Below are positions 9,094-18,300 of a DNA stretch of 64,000 bases, one piece after another. The translations under genes and the position numbers were made by a program. Origin of the DNA: Tahibacter soli (lineage in GTDB: Bacteria; Pseudomonadota; Gammaproteobacteria; Xanthomonadales; Rhodanobacteraceae); the NCBI RefSeq assembly GCF_025717065.2, contig NZ_JAOVZO020000019.1, positions 310,001 through 374,000 of the forward strand, given 5' to 3'. The notes under the pieces were generated by a model, which was given only the letters and a program-made list of their open reading frames with translations, did no database searches and was not told the DNA's origin. Positions within the stretch are counted from its first letter, which is position 1, and each line of letters begins with the position of its first letter.

Positions 9094-10133
9094 TGAACGC
9101 TCTCAACGTCTGCATCAGTCTCGTCTTCGTATTCCTGATCTTTTCGATCGTCGTCAGCGGCGTGCAGGAATGGTGGGCGCAGTTCCGCAGCCTGCGCGGC
9201 AAGTGGCTGCGCCTGGGCCTTCTGCGTCTGATCGACGACGACGCGCTGTTCGTGCGCGTGCTGCGGCATCCGCTGGTCGGCGGCCTGTACCGCGATCGCA
9301 AGAGCGCGTCCGACCCGCCGTCCTACATCGAGCCGAGGAACTTCGCGCTCGCGCTCGCCGCCGTGATGCTGCGCAGGGCCGCGCCGCTGCGCGCGCTGTC
9401 GCCCGAAGCGGCGGCGACCGAGCCGCTGACGTTCGACACGCTGCGCAGCGCGGTCGTCGCGCTCGCGTCGCACAAGTCGCCGACGGCCGATTCGGTGCTG
9501 CCAATACTCGACGACGCGAAAGGCGATCTCGCGGCCGCGCTCAAAGGCATCGAAGCGTGGTTCGCGTCCGGCATGGATCGCGTGACCGGCTGGTACAAGG
9601 CCGCCGCGCAGCGCCGGCTGTTCGCGATCGGTCTCGTCGTCGCGGCGATCGGCAACGTCGACACGATCGCGCTGTACCGCGCGTTCGACCGTTCGCCCGA
9701 TCTCGCGTCGCAGATCGCCGACCGTGCCGCGACGGTCGTGCGCGACGGAAAGATCGGTTCGATCACGGCCGAACAGCTGCAGAAGAAGGAATTCACGCCG
9801 GAGCAGGCGCAGGAGATGCTCAGGCTCGCCGTCGACGCGCGCATCGAGGCGCTGCCGCTCGGCTACGCGTGTCTTTCGGCGGGCGCCGACGTCATGGCGC
9901 ACGAAGGCAGCGGCAACAAGCCCGCGGACACCCGCTCGACGCTGCAGCGCTGCCGCGAAGAACTCGGCGCGCGGCTGCACGCACGATCGCCGTCGGACTG
10001 GCTGCTGCATGCGCTCGGCCTGATTCTGACGGCGCTCGCGGCAACGCTCGGCGCGCCGTACTGGTTCTCGGCGCTGTCGAAGATCGTCGGCATCCGCGGC
10101 AGCGGACCGAAGCCGGCGGCCGGCAATTCTTGA
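9093..10133 (+). CDS. Conserved membrane-anchored protein, partner of the DUF2235 hydrolase
   Basis: The ATG at 9093 shares its A with the TGA of the upstream gene. The 346-residue protein has an N-terminal membrane anchor (LNVCISLVFVFLIFSIVVSG), a long soluble region, a middle helix (LFAIGLVVAAIGNVDTIALY), and a C-terminal hydrophobic segment ending LGAPYWFSALSKIVGIRGSG. That ending recalls a widespread hypothetical protein family with a GAP[FY]WF-type C-terminus. No enzymatic residues stand out. Tight overlap with the DUF2235 gene suggests a two-protein module, possibly a membrane tether, scaffold or inhibitor (inference). The reading frame then stops just before an out-of-frame TPR relic. 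Confidence 0.75.
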   Translation: MNALNVCISLVFVFLIFSIVVSGVQEWWAQFRSLRGKWLRLGLLRLIDDDALFVRVLRHPLVGGLYRDRKSASDPPSYIEPRNFALALAAVMLRRAAPLRALSPEAAATEPLTFDTLRSAVVALASHKSPTADSVLPILDDAKGDLAAALKGIEAWFASGMDRVTGWYKAAAQRRLFAIGLVVAAIGNVDTIALYRAFDRSPDLASQIADRAATVVRDGKIGSITAEQLQKKEFTPEQAQEMLRLAVDARIEALPLGYACLSAGADVMAHEGSGNKPADTRSTLQRCREELGARLHARSPSDWLLHALGLILTALAATLGAPYWFSALSKIVGIRGSGPKPAAGNS

Positions 10134-10660
10134 TTTTTTCGCAGCGGACTCGCGGTCGACGCACGGCGTCGACCGCGCGTACGACTCGGCGGCGATCAAG
10201 CTCGACCCCGACGTCGCGACGCTTCATGCCGATCTCGGCACGGCGTACGAACGCGGCGGAAAGTCCGAACTCGCGCTGGCGGCGTACGATCGCGCGATCG
10301 AACTCGACCCGCAGTTCGCCCTTGCGATCGGCGCGCGCTGCTGGGTGCGCGCCATGCTCGATCGCGATCTCGACGAGGCGGTCGCCGACTGCGATCGCGC
10401 GCTGCAACTCGATCCGAAAGACCTCAACCACTACAACAGCCGCGGCTTCGCGCGCTTTCGCCAGCGGCAGTACGAGCAGGCGGTCGCCGATTACGACCGT
10501 TCGCTCGGCGGGGCGCCGGTCGCGTCGTCGTTCTATGTGCGCGGCCTTGCCAAGCGCGCACTCGGTCGCGTCGAAGAAAGCGACGCCGATATCGCGCGCG
10601 GCAAGCAGCTCGAACCCGGTGTCGTCGCGCCACGCGAAGCTCGGCATAGTCGCGCCTTAG
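10132..10660 (+). pseudogene. TPR-repeat protein relic, no start codon and broken 3' end
   Basis: In the frame beginning near 10132 the translation shows successive tetratricopeptide units: LDPDVATLHADLGTAYERGG, then ALAAYDRAIELDPQFALAIG, then AVADCDRALQLDPKDLNHYN and QAVADYDRSLGGAP. There is no ATG, GTG or TTG before about 10336, so the first TPR unit cannot be started normally. At the other end the expected C-terminus (RHAKLGIVAP then stop, at 10660) is in a different frame from the repeats, with a break around 10620. Left open, the repeat frame runs on to 10896 over the opposite gene. I read this as a decayed or misassembled TPR gene. The alternative is a fusion to the upstream membrane protein by frameshift. 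Confidence 0.55.
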
Positions 10661-10725
10661 GCACCGCGAACGTCTGGGCGGCGGCGATCGACAGCAGCGC
10701 CGCCGCTTGGCTCATTCGCGGACCG

Positions 10726-11025
10726 TCAGCGCTTGCCCGCGGTGTCGGCCGCCTTGGGCTTGCACGCCGCATACTCCTCGCGGCTCATCGTCTCGTCGCC
10801 GTTCGCGTCGCAATGCTTGACGCGCGCGGCGAGCGGCGGGCTGCGCACGACGATTTCCGGCAGCGTGACGATGCCGTCTCCGTTCGCGTCGAGTGATTCG
10901 TACGGCGGCAGTTCGGCGCTTTGCGTTCTGGCGGGCGCGGCGGGCACGGCGTTCTGCGCGAGCACCTGGGCGCCGGCAAGCAGCAGAATCGGCAACGCGA
11001 CGAAACGAATGAGCGAGGTGTTCAT
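10726..11025 (-). CDS. Small secreted EF-hand protein (99 aa)
   Basis: The start at ATG 11025 gives a signal peptide (MNTSLIRFVALPILLLAGAQ, cleavage near VLAQ) with AGAGGAT upstream. A longer in-frame extension to 11106 would bury the signal peptide and is rejected. The mature part has two calcium-binding EF-hand loops, DANGDGIVTLPE (about residues 47-58) and DANGDETMSREE, ending in a basic Lys-rich tail. Periplasmic EF-hand proteins of this size usually bind or sense calcium. It lies opposite the TPR relic and has no operon partner. Confidence 0.85.
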   Translation of the reverse strand: MNTSLIRFVALPILLLAGAQVLAQNAVPAAPARTQSAELPPYESLDANGDGIVTLPEIVVRSPPLAARVKHCDANGDETMSREEYAACKPKAADTAGKR

Positions 11026-11277
11026 ACACGCGATCCTCTGAAGACTTCCGACGCGCCGTAGGAAACCGGGCGATTCGCAGGGGTTCCGCGGGCGTTTACG
11101 GCGCATTCACGCGTGCGCGGCTTTGCTCCGCCGGCAGGCGCAGACGCTTGCCGCACCGAGGCGGAGCGGCTGTGCCGCGAATGTGTACGCGCACCAAACG
11201 AGCGCGACCGGAACGCTCGCACCGGCCCGTATCCGACGCGCTATAGTCGCTGCCAATCGCATCACGAGGGGGTTGCC

Positions 11278-12129
11278 ATGTTCATTTTACGCTTTGTGGT
11301 TTTTGCACTAGTCGCAGCGCTCATGCCGGCCGCGTCGTTCGCGGTGCCGGTGCAATGGACGCTGTCGGGCGTTCGCTTCGCGGACGGCGGCACGGCTTCC
11401 GGATCGTTCGTCTACGACGCGGACACGCAGCTGCTGTCCGCGTGGTCCATCGCCGTCGACGGCGGCAACGCGACGGCTTTTCCGCCGATCACCTACCACA
11501 CGTCGAACTCGACGATCTACGCCGACTCGGGCTTCTCCAATCCGCAGCCGACGATCATCGCGACGCTCGGCGGCAGCCAGCGCCAGATTCGCGTGACGCC
11601 GATCGCGGCGCTGACGAACGCCGGCGGCACGGTGGCGATCAACCTCGCGACGGCCGGCGGCAATTCCGGCAGCATCGAGTGCTACAACTGCGGCCCTTCG
11701 CGCGAAATCGTCGCGGGCGATCTCGTCGGCGGCACGCCGACCTTCTCGATCCGGCCGGGCATTGCCGGCAACTGGAACAACCGCGACCAGGACGGCCACG
11801 GCTTCCAGTTCGAATTGCTGCCGGGCGGCGTCATGACGGCCATCTGGTTTGCCTTCGACAACGCGGGCAATCAGGCATGGATTTCCGCCGCCGGCGTGAT
11901 CAACGGCAACAGCGTAACGATGGGCGCCGGGCGCGTGCTCGCGGGACGCTTTCCCCCGAACTTCAACACGAACACGGTCGAGCGCCGCCAATGGGGCACG
12001 CTCGTGTTCACTTTTAGCGATTGCGACAACGGCAAGGTCGAGTGGACGAGCACGGACCCTGCGTTCACGCCGACCGGCACGCTCGACATCAAGCGCCTGA
12101 CGCGGCTCGACGGACTCGCCTGTCCGTAA
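11278..12129 (+). CDS. Secreted protein with GHGF-type C-terminal domain
   Basis: The ATG at 11278, with GAGGGGG 5 bases upstream, opens a signal peptide (MFILRFVVFALVAALMPAAS, cleavage near SFAVP). Residues about 20-150 resemble the N-terminal part of exosortase-type secreted proteins (WTLSGVRFADGGTASGSFVY) but no PEP-CTERM sorting tail follows. Residues about 160-283 form a beta-rich domain with GNWNNRDQDGHGFQFELLP, IWFAFDNAGNQAWISA, RFPPNFN and a closing Cys. I recall this domain as recurrent among secreted proteins of Rhodanobacteraceae (recollection, not searched). Function unknown. The longer in-frame extension to 11113 has no signal peptide and is not used. Confidence 0.8.
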   Translation: MFILRFVVFALVAALMPAASFAVPVQWTLSGVRFADGGTASGSFVYDADTQLLSAWSIAVDGGNATAFPPITYHTSNSTIYADSGFSNPQPTIIATLGGSQRQIRVTPIAALTNAGGTVAINLATAGGNSGSIECYNCGPSREIVAGDLVGGTPTFSIRPGIAGNWNNRDQDGHGFQFELLPGGVMTAIWFAFDNAGNQAWISAAGVINGNSVTMGAGRVLAGRFPPNFNTNTVERRQWGTLVFTFSDCDNGKVEWTSTDPAFTPTGTLDIKRLTRLDGLACP

Positions 12130-12137
12130 ACGAGGCT

Positions 12138-12170
12138 CCGCCGCCGGCTCGCGACACGATCCGGCGGCGG
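12138..12170 (+). terminator. Terminator-like hairpin after the secreted protein gene
   Basis: Ten-bp perfect arms (CCGCCGCCGG at 12138-12147 and its complement at 12161-12170) flank a 13-base loop, 9 bases after the stop at 12129. No T-tract follows, so it may stabilise the 3' end or act with Rho. Confidence 0.45.
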
Positions 12171-12253
12171 GGCGCCGCACCCGGCGCGGGCCGTTCCGCA
12201 TTGATGTCCGAAAACGGCGAGTCGCGTCGCGCGCGGGTCGCTATGATCGCGCC

Positions 12254-13720
12254 ATGAACGCAGCGCCCATGCCCGAACCCGACATCTGCGACCGTGCGCG
12301 CCTCGCCAAGGACGCACGCTTCGACGGCCTGTTCTTCATCGCCGTGCGCAGCACCGGCATCTACTGCCGCCCGATCTGTCCCGCGCCGCAACCGAAGCGG
12401 CAGAACATCCATTACTACCCGACGGCGGCGGCAGCCGCGGCGGACGGCTACCGGCCGTGCCTGCGCTGCCGGCCGGAACTGTCGCCGTCCGCGTGGAAGC
12501 CCGCGGGCGAAGCGACGGTCGAACGCGCGTTGACGCTGATCGCGAACGGCGCGCTGCAGGACGAGTCGATCGAAACGCTCGCGCAACGCGTCGGCGTCAG
12601 CGACCGTCAGCTGCGCCGCGTTTTTCTCGAACGCACGGGCGCGACGCCGATCGCCGTGCACACGACGCGGCGCCTGCTGCTCGCCAAGCAACTGCTGACG
12701 GAGACGTCGCTGCCGGTGACGCAGGTCGCGCTCGCGGCGGGCTTCAACAGCCTGCGCCGTTTCAACGCGGCGTTCCTCGCGGGCTGCGGCATGCCGCCGA
12801 CGGCGATCCGGCGCACGGCGGCCGCGGCGAAGACGCCGCATCTGAGCCTGCGCCTGGCGTACCGGCCGCCGTTCGATTTCGCGACGATGCTCGCGTTTCT
12901 CGCGAAACGTTCGATACCGGGCATCGAGCGCATCGGCGCGGACAGCTACGAACGCGTGATCGGCCCGGCGCACGCGTCGACGTGGATCCGCGTGACGGCC
13001 GCGGCGGACAAGGCAGAGCTGAAGCTCGACGTCTCGGACACCGATCCGCGCGCGATTCCGGACATCGTGCGGCGCGTGCGCCACGTGTTCGATCTCGACG
13101 CCGATCTCGCAGCCGTGCACGCCGTGTTCGCGCAAGACGCACAGCTCGCGCAGGCGATCGAACGACGGCCGGGCCTGCGCGTACCGGGCGGATGGGACGG
13201 TTTCGAACTCGCCGTGCGCGCGGTGCTCGGACAGCAGGTGAGCGTCGCCGGCGCGACGACGCTCGCGCGCCGGCTCGTCGACGCGTACGGCGAGCGCCGC
13301 GAACCGGCGCGCGAAGGGCTCGACCGCGTCTTCCCGACGCCGCAGGCGCTCGCGGAGGCGCCGCTGGAAACGATCGGCCTGCCGAAATCGCGCGCGTCGA
13401 CGCTGCGCGCGCTCGCCGCGGCGGCGATCGACGGGCGCATCGATTTCAGCCCGGGCCAGCGGCTCGACGAGTTCGTCGAACGCTTCGTGGCGTTGCCGGG
13501 CATCGGACCGTGGACGGCGCAATACGTCGCGATGCGCGCGCTCGGTCACCCCGACGCGTTTCCGGCCGGCGACCTCGTGCTGCAGCAGGTGCTCGGCCAC
13601 CCGGGGCGCCTGTCCGAGAAAGCGACGGACGCGCGTTCGCAAGCGTGGCGGCCGTGGCGCGCATACTCGGTTCTGCACTTGTGGTATTTGTCGAACGACC
13701 GCGCGGAGAAAGCCGCATGA
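12254..13720 (+). CDS. alkA: Ada-type regulator fused to AlkA-like DNA-3-methyladenine glycosylase
   Basis: A three-domain adaptive-response protein (488 aa). Residues 1-80 are the Ada zinc domain with four cysteines at 38, 42 (YCRPIC), 69 and 72 (PCLRC), the spacing of Ada's methyl-phosphotriester acceptor site. Residues about 85-190 are an AraC-type helix-turn-helix (QRVGVSDRQLRRVFLERTG and VALAAGFNSLRRFN). Residues about 200-488 are an AlkA-type glycosylase with the helix-hairpin-helix LPGIGPWTAQYVAMRALG and the catalytic Asp in AFPAGDLVLQ. It removes alkylated bases and may also activate its own operon when methylated. It overlaps the next gene, an O6-alkylguanine repair protein, by ATGA. 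Both form a compact alkylation-damage operon. Confidence 0.93.
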   Translation: MNAAPMPEPDICDRARLAKDARFDGLFFIAVRSTGIYCRPICPAPQPKRQNIHYYPTAAAAAADGYRPCLRCRPELSPSAWKPAGEATVERALTLIANGALQDESIETLAQRVGVSDRQLRRVFLERTGATPIAVHTTRRLLLAKQLLTETSLPVTQVALAAGFNSLRRFNAAFLAGCGMPPTAIRRTAAAAKTPHLSLRLAYRPPFDFATMLAFLAKRSIPGIERIGADSYERVIGPAHASTWIRVTAAADKAELKLDVSDTDPRAIPDIVRRVRHVFDLDADLAAVHAVFAQDAQLAQAIERRPGLRVPGGWDGFELAVRAVLGQQVSVAGATTLARRLVDAYGERREPAREGLDRVFPTPQALAEAPLETIGLPKSRASTLRALAAAAIDGRIDFSPGQRLDEFVERFVALPGIGPWTAQYVAMRALGHPDAFPAGDLVLQQVLGHPGRLSEKATDARSQAWRPWRAYSVLHLWYLSNDRAEKAA

Positions 13721-14226
13721 CGATCCGCTACGACGAATTCGCGACGCCGATCGGTGCGCTCGCGGTCGCGGCCGACGACGGCGGCCTGCGCTACGTCGTG
13801 TTCGAGTACGAACGCCATCCGGTGCGCGGCAGGGACGCATGGCGACGCGACGCCGGCGCGGTGCGGCAGGCGCGCGAACAACTGCTCGAATATTTCGCGG
13901 GCGAACGCACGACGTTCGACCTGCCGCTCAATCCCGTCGGCACGCCGTTCCAGCAGCAGGTGTGGAACATGCTCGCGAACATCCCGTTCGGCGAAACGTG
14001 GACGTACAGCGGCGTCGCCCAGCGCATCGGCGCGCCGAGCGCGGTACGCGCGGTCGGCGCCGCGAACGGCCGCAATCCGCTGCCGATCATCCTGCCGTGC
14101 CACCGCGTGATCGGCGCGGACGGCAGCCTCACGGGCTTCGGCGGCGGGTTGCCGGTGAAGCGGTTTCTGCTCGAACACGAAGGGGCGTTGCCGCAGCGCG
14201 TGCCGATCGCGGACCTCTTCGCCTAG
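13717..14226 (+). CDS. ogt: Methylated-DNA--protein-cysteine S-methyltransferase
   Basis: A 169-residue suicide alkyltransferase. The active-site loop LPCHRVIG (about residue 128) carries the acceptor cysteine, preceded by the DNA-binding helix PFGETWTYSGVAQRIG and the AVRAVGAANGRNPLPII segment typical of Ogt. It transfers alkyl groups from O6-alkylguanine (and O4-alkylthymine) in DNA to itself. Its ATG overlaps the stop of the Ada-AlkA gene, so the two repair functions are coupled. Its TAG stop and the TAG stop of the opposite LysR gene lie in one shared CTAG. Confidence 0.95.
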   Translation: MTIRYDEFATPIGALAVAADDGGLRYVVFEYERHPVRGRDAWRRDAGAVRQAREQLLEYFAGERTTFDLPLNPVGTPFQQQVWNMLANIPFGETWTYSGVAQRIGAPSAVRAVGAANGRNPLPIILPCHRVIGADGSLTGFGGGLPVKRFLLEHEGALPQRVPIADLFA

Positions 14227-15146
14227 GCCGCCGCCTTCGCCGGCGGCGCCCACACTTCTTCGAACCAGCTTTTCGCCTCGTCGATGAATGCGCGGTGCGC
14301 CGCGGTCTGCATGCTCTTTTCGTTGCGCGCGAGCAGGATGCGCTGCAGCGGCAGCGGGTCGGCGATCGCGCGGCGCACGAGCGGCTTGCCGTCGTAGCTG
14401 TAGTCGCTGAACGGGCGCGAGTACGCGATGCCGACGCCGAAGCCGTTCGCGATCATGCCGCGCTGCAGCTCGAACGAGCCGGTGCGCGTCGCGCGCAGCG
14501 GTCGCACGCCGCGCAAATAGAAAAGTTCCAGAATGTGCTGCCAGCTCTGCGCCTGGTCGGTGAGGATCACGTTGTAGCGCGCGAGATCGGCGAGCGTCAC
14601 GGCTGCCTGCGCGACCAGCGGATGGTCGGCCGGCAGGAGCGCCTGCGGCGCCAGTTCGCACAGCACGACGCGCACGATGCTCGTCGACAGGCCCAGATCG
14701 TACGAGATCGCGAGATCGGCGACGCCTTCGTCGAGATGGCGTCCGATGTTGTCGAAACCTTCCTCGCGCACGATGACGTTGATCGCCGGAAACTTGCGCG
14801 CGAGGCGCGCAAGGATCGGCGGCACGCAGTACGGCGCGAGGTCTTCGAAACAGCCGAGCACGAATTCGCCGTGCGGCGCGGCGTCCTCGTCGGCGAGCGC
14901 CTCGAGCGCCTCGACGTTCGACAGCACTTCGCGCGCCTTGGCGAGCGCGGCCTGCCCGAACGCGGTCAGCGCGATGCCCGAGCCGCGCTGGCGCACGAAC
15001 AGCGCGCGGCCGAAGTATTCCTCGATCTGCGTGATCGCGACCGAGATCGACGGCTGCGAAATGTGCAGCGCGTCCGCCGCGGCAGTGAGGCTGCCGTAGC
15101 GTGCCGCGGCGATGGCGTACTGGAGCTGGCGGAAAGTCAGTTTCAT
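14223..15146 (-). CDS. LysR-family transcriptional regulator
   Basis: I chose the start at ATG 15146 (MKLTFRQLQYAIAAARYGSL); the upstream in-frame stretch is not coding in character. Residues 1-60 are the winged helix-turn-helix (LTAAADALHISQPSISVAIT). Residues about 90-300 form the periplasmic-binding-protein-like effector domain (ILARLARKFPAINVIVREEG). The length of 307 residues is normal for the family. It converges on the alkyltransferase gene. Its target is unknown: the divergent partner a LysR regulator usually controls is not present, since the gene upstream (the subtilase) runs in the same direction. Confidence 0.9.
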   Translation of the reverse strand: MKLTFRQLQYAIAAARYGSLTAAADALHISQPSISVAITQIEEYFGRALFVRQRGSGIALTAFGQAALAKAREVLSNVEALEALADEDAAPHGEFVLGCFEDLAPYCVPPILARLARKFPAINVIVREEGFDNIGRHLDEGVADLAISYDLGLSTSIVRVVLCELAPQALLPADHPLVAQAAVTLADLARYNVILTDQAQSWQHILELFYLRGVRPLRATRTGSFELQRGMIANGFGVGIAYSRPFSDYSYDGKPLVRRAIADPLPLQRILLARNEKSMQTAAHRAFIDEAKSWFEEVWAPPAKAAA

Positions 15147-15287
15147 CGTCGTGCCGTTGCGTTGAAAACGCGTCGTCCCGCGCGACACGAATGTCCCGGG
15201 ACACCGGCGCCTTCCCCACGAAACGCCTTCGTCATTAACGGACGCGCGCGCCCGAAGCGGCCATGCGACATTGGTCTCAATACCACT

Positions 15288-15309
15288 TTTGGACGTCTGG
15301 ACGTCCAAA
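15288..15309. promoter_or_regulatory. Inverted repeat between the subtilase and LysR genes
   Basis: TTTGGACG at 15288-15295 is repeated in inverse orientation at 15302-15309 around a 6-base centre, and GGACGTC occurs as a direct repeat inside it. It lies 13 bases beyond the subtilase stop and about 140 bases upstream of the LysR start. No T-tract follows on either strand, so an operator is as likely as a terminator hairpin. Confidence 0.4.
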
Positions 15310-15321
15310 CACTCGATCCGC

Positions 15322-18300
15322 TCACGGCGTGCACCCGGTCACGCGCACGTCGTCGACGACGAGGTTCGCGCCGGGCCGGTGCGGAAAGCGGTCGTGTCCG
15401 GCCGTGAAGCGGAACTGCACGGTGCGGCCCGCGTACGCGCTCGCGTCGACGACGGCGCGGCCCCAATCGCGCGGATCGCCGCACCACGCCCGCTTGCCGG
15501 CGAGGGGGTTGGCGAACGCGGCGCTGACGTCGCCGTCGAACGCCTGCGTCAATGCGCCGGTGAGCTGCGTCCACGTGCCGCCGCCGTTCGCCGACACTTC
15601 GACGATCGCCGCGTCGTTGCAGACGCCCGCACCGCCCGCTTTGAGGTTCTGCCGGTTCCAGAACGCAAGGCTCGCGGTTGCGAGATTCGCCGGCAGCGCG
15701 ACCGGCGGCGACACGAGCCATTGCCGGTTCGGCGATCCCGACGCGGGCGCCTGCGCCTGCCACGCGAACGCGCCGCTGTTGGCGACGTCGCCGAGCGTCC
15801 AGCGGTCGGCGTTGCCGGCGGGCGCGCCGTGCGTCCAGCCCGCGGCGCCCGACTCCATGTCGTCGGCGTAGATCGCGACGGTGGTCGCGTCGACCGGACA
15901 ATCGCCCGGCAGTGCGAGCGTCGTGAACGCCTGCGCAGCGGCGGCGGCGGATTCGAAACCGTCGGCGAACAACGTGTCGCCGCCGCTGTCGCCGCACGCG
16001 TTGCGGGCGATCACGCGCCAGTAGTAGCGCGCGCTCGTGTCGAGCGCTTCGCCGCTGGCGAGCGTCCACGCGGTGTCGCGCGTCTCGCGCTCGCGCACGA
16101 TGTTCGCGAAGCCGGGATCGGTCGCTATCTGCACGACGTACGCGAACGCGCGATCGGCCGCGGTCCACGTCAGCGTCGGCGTCGCCGACACGTTCGCCGC
16201 GCCGTTCGCGGGCGCGAGCGGCGACGACGACGCCGGCGGCGCGGCGTACACGCCGACGGTCAGCGGCAAGGTCTTCTCGATCGCGCCGGAGGTCGCCGTC
16301 AGCGTCGCATCGTAGATGCCCGGCGCCGCGCTCGCGGCGGCGTTCACCGCGAGCTGCGGCTGCGCCGGCGGCGTCGCGGGATTCGGCGCGACGTTCGCCG
16401 AGACACCGCCCGGCAGACCGCTCGTCGCGAACGTCACCGGGCTCGCGAACCCGACGACCGGCGTCACGTCGAACGTCGTCGCATTGCTGCCGCCGGTGCA
16501 CACCGACACGCCTGCAGCTTCGCTCGTCAGCGTGAACGACGGCTGCCGCGTGCAGTTCGTACAGACCAGCGCGAAATCCTGATCGGTCGCGTCGCCCGTG
16601 CCCGGCACGCCGTCGCCGGCGACGTTCGTCGCTTCGACGCGCACCGTCACGTCGCCGAGTATGCCGGGCGGCAGGAACACGGCCTCGACGTTGTTGCGCG
16701 CGTCGCGTTCGCCGCCCGGCACGCTCCATTGCTTCGAGAACCGGTTGCCGCGATACGTCTGCCCGTTCGCGACGACGACGAGATCGAGATCGTTGACCTG
16801 CGGGCTCGTGCCCAATTGTCCCGGCGCGTCGGTCCACGCGAGCGCGATACGCACGGGCTTGCCCACGTCGACGGCGCCCCACGCGTATTCGCGCGCCTCG
16901 CCGGCCGCGTCGAACGTGTCGCTCTGGTCGACGAGCACGCGCCGCGTGTCGCCGAACATGTCGGCGAGATTCGGCATGCCGTAGCCCTGGTCGTTGCTCG
17001 GCAGATCGTCGTTCGCGCTCATGCCGGTGAGATAGCTAGGATGCGCGACGAGCCAGGCCTTCATCAGCGCGGGGCTCGGCGCGCGCGCGCCGCCGACTTC
17101 GTCGAGCGTGCCGGCGTAAGGCCCCGCGCCGCCGCGTTCGATCCACCAGTAGGCGAGCGACGCGACGCCCGACACGGCCGGCGTCGAATGGCTCGTGCCG
17201 CTCGATGCCGCGAACTCGGTCTGCGGCGTCGCGTCCGGGTAGTACTGGATGCACACGCCGCCGCCGGCGTAGCCGGAGAAGACGCTCGCGCTGCCGAGGA
17301 TATGCGTGCCCGGCGCGACGACGTCGGGCTTGACGCGGTTGCCGGCGACCGGGCCGCGGCTCGAGAAGCCCGCGATCGACTGCGGATCGTCGCCCGCCGC
17401 GACGCCGTCGTTCTGGCAGCGGTCGGCGGGGGTTTCGAACGGCCGCAGGTTTTCCGACGCGCCGACCGTGATGACGTTCTTGCCCGAGCCGGGCGAGCCG
17501 ACCGTGCCGAGGCCGGGGCCGTCGTTCGCCGCGGCGAAGACGTAGATCATCGGCTGGTTGCCGGGCGTCTCGACGTCGACGTCGCGTACGGCCGCGTCCC
17601 AGATCTGGTCGTGGTCGCTGTAGCTCGCGCTCGCGCGGTAGCCCCACGAATTGCTGCTGATGCGCGCGCCGTTCGCGGCGTTCGCGCGCACGATGCCCTG
17701 ATCGGTGTCGCCGCAGCCGGCGACGTTCCACGCGGCCGGCGAGCCGGTGAAGATCGTCGTCGAGCCGATGCGCGCGAACGGATTGATGCCGAGTCCGGAA
17801 TGCCGGCCGTCGAGATCGACGTACGGATAGCCGGTGCGCTGATCGTAGCCGGCGAGGATGCCCGCGTTGATCGAGCCGTGGCCGTCCATCGAGCCGAGCT
17901 GCGCGTCGGGAACGGTCGAACAGTTTTCGACGTATTCGACGCGCGACGGCCGCGCGATGTCGCCGTCGACGTGCAGCATCTCGTCGGCCGTCGCGAGCGC
18001 CGTGACGCCGCTCGTGCCTTCGTGGATCGTGCTGTCGGTGATGTCGACGAGCGCGTAGTCGGTCGGGTCGCGGCTGAAGCCGCGGTCGAGCAGAAACGCG
18101 AGATAGCTCGGCGCCGCCGGGCCGGGCGCCATGTCGCCGGAGAGGATCAGCGCCTGCTGTTCGTCGAACAACACCGCTTCGGTGCGCAGGCCGACGTACG
18201 TCACGTCGGGCCGCGCGGCGATCGCGGGCACGTCGGCGGCACGGACGCGCAACGCGAGGTTCGCGAATTTGAGCACCGGCGCCCACGCGTACGCGACCGC

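Noticed and set aside
7849..10133. Type VI secretion effector-immunity locus
   Set aside because: DUF2235 is shared with Tle1 effectors, but no VgrG, PAAR, Hcp or adaptor gene is present and the second gene is not a typical immunity lipoprotein.
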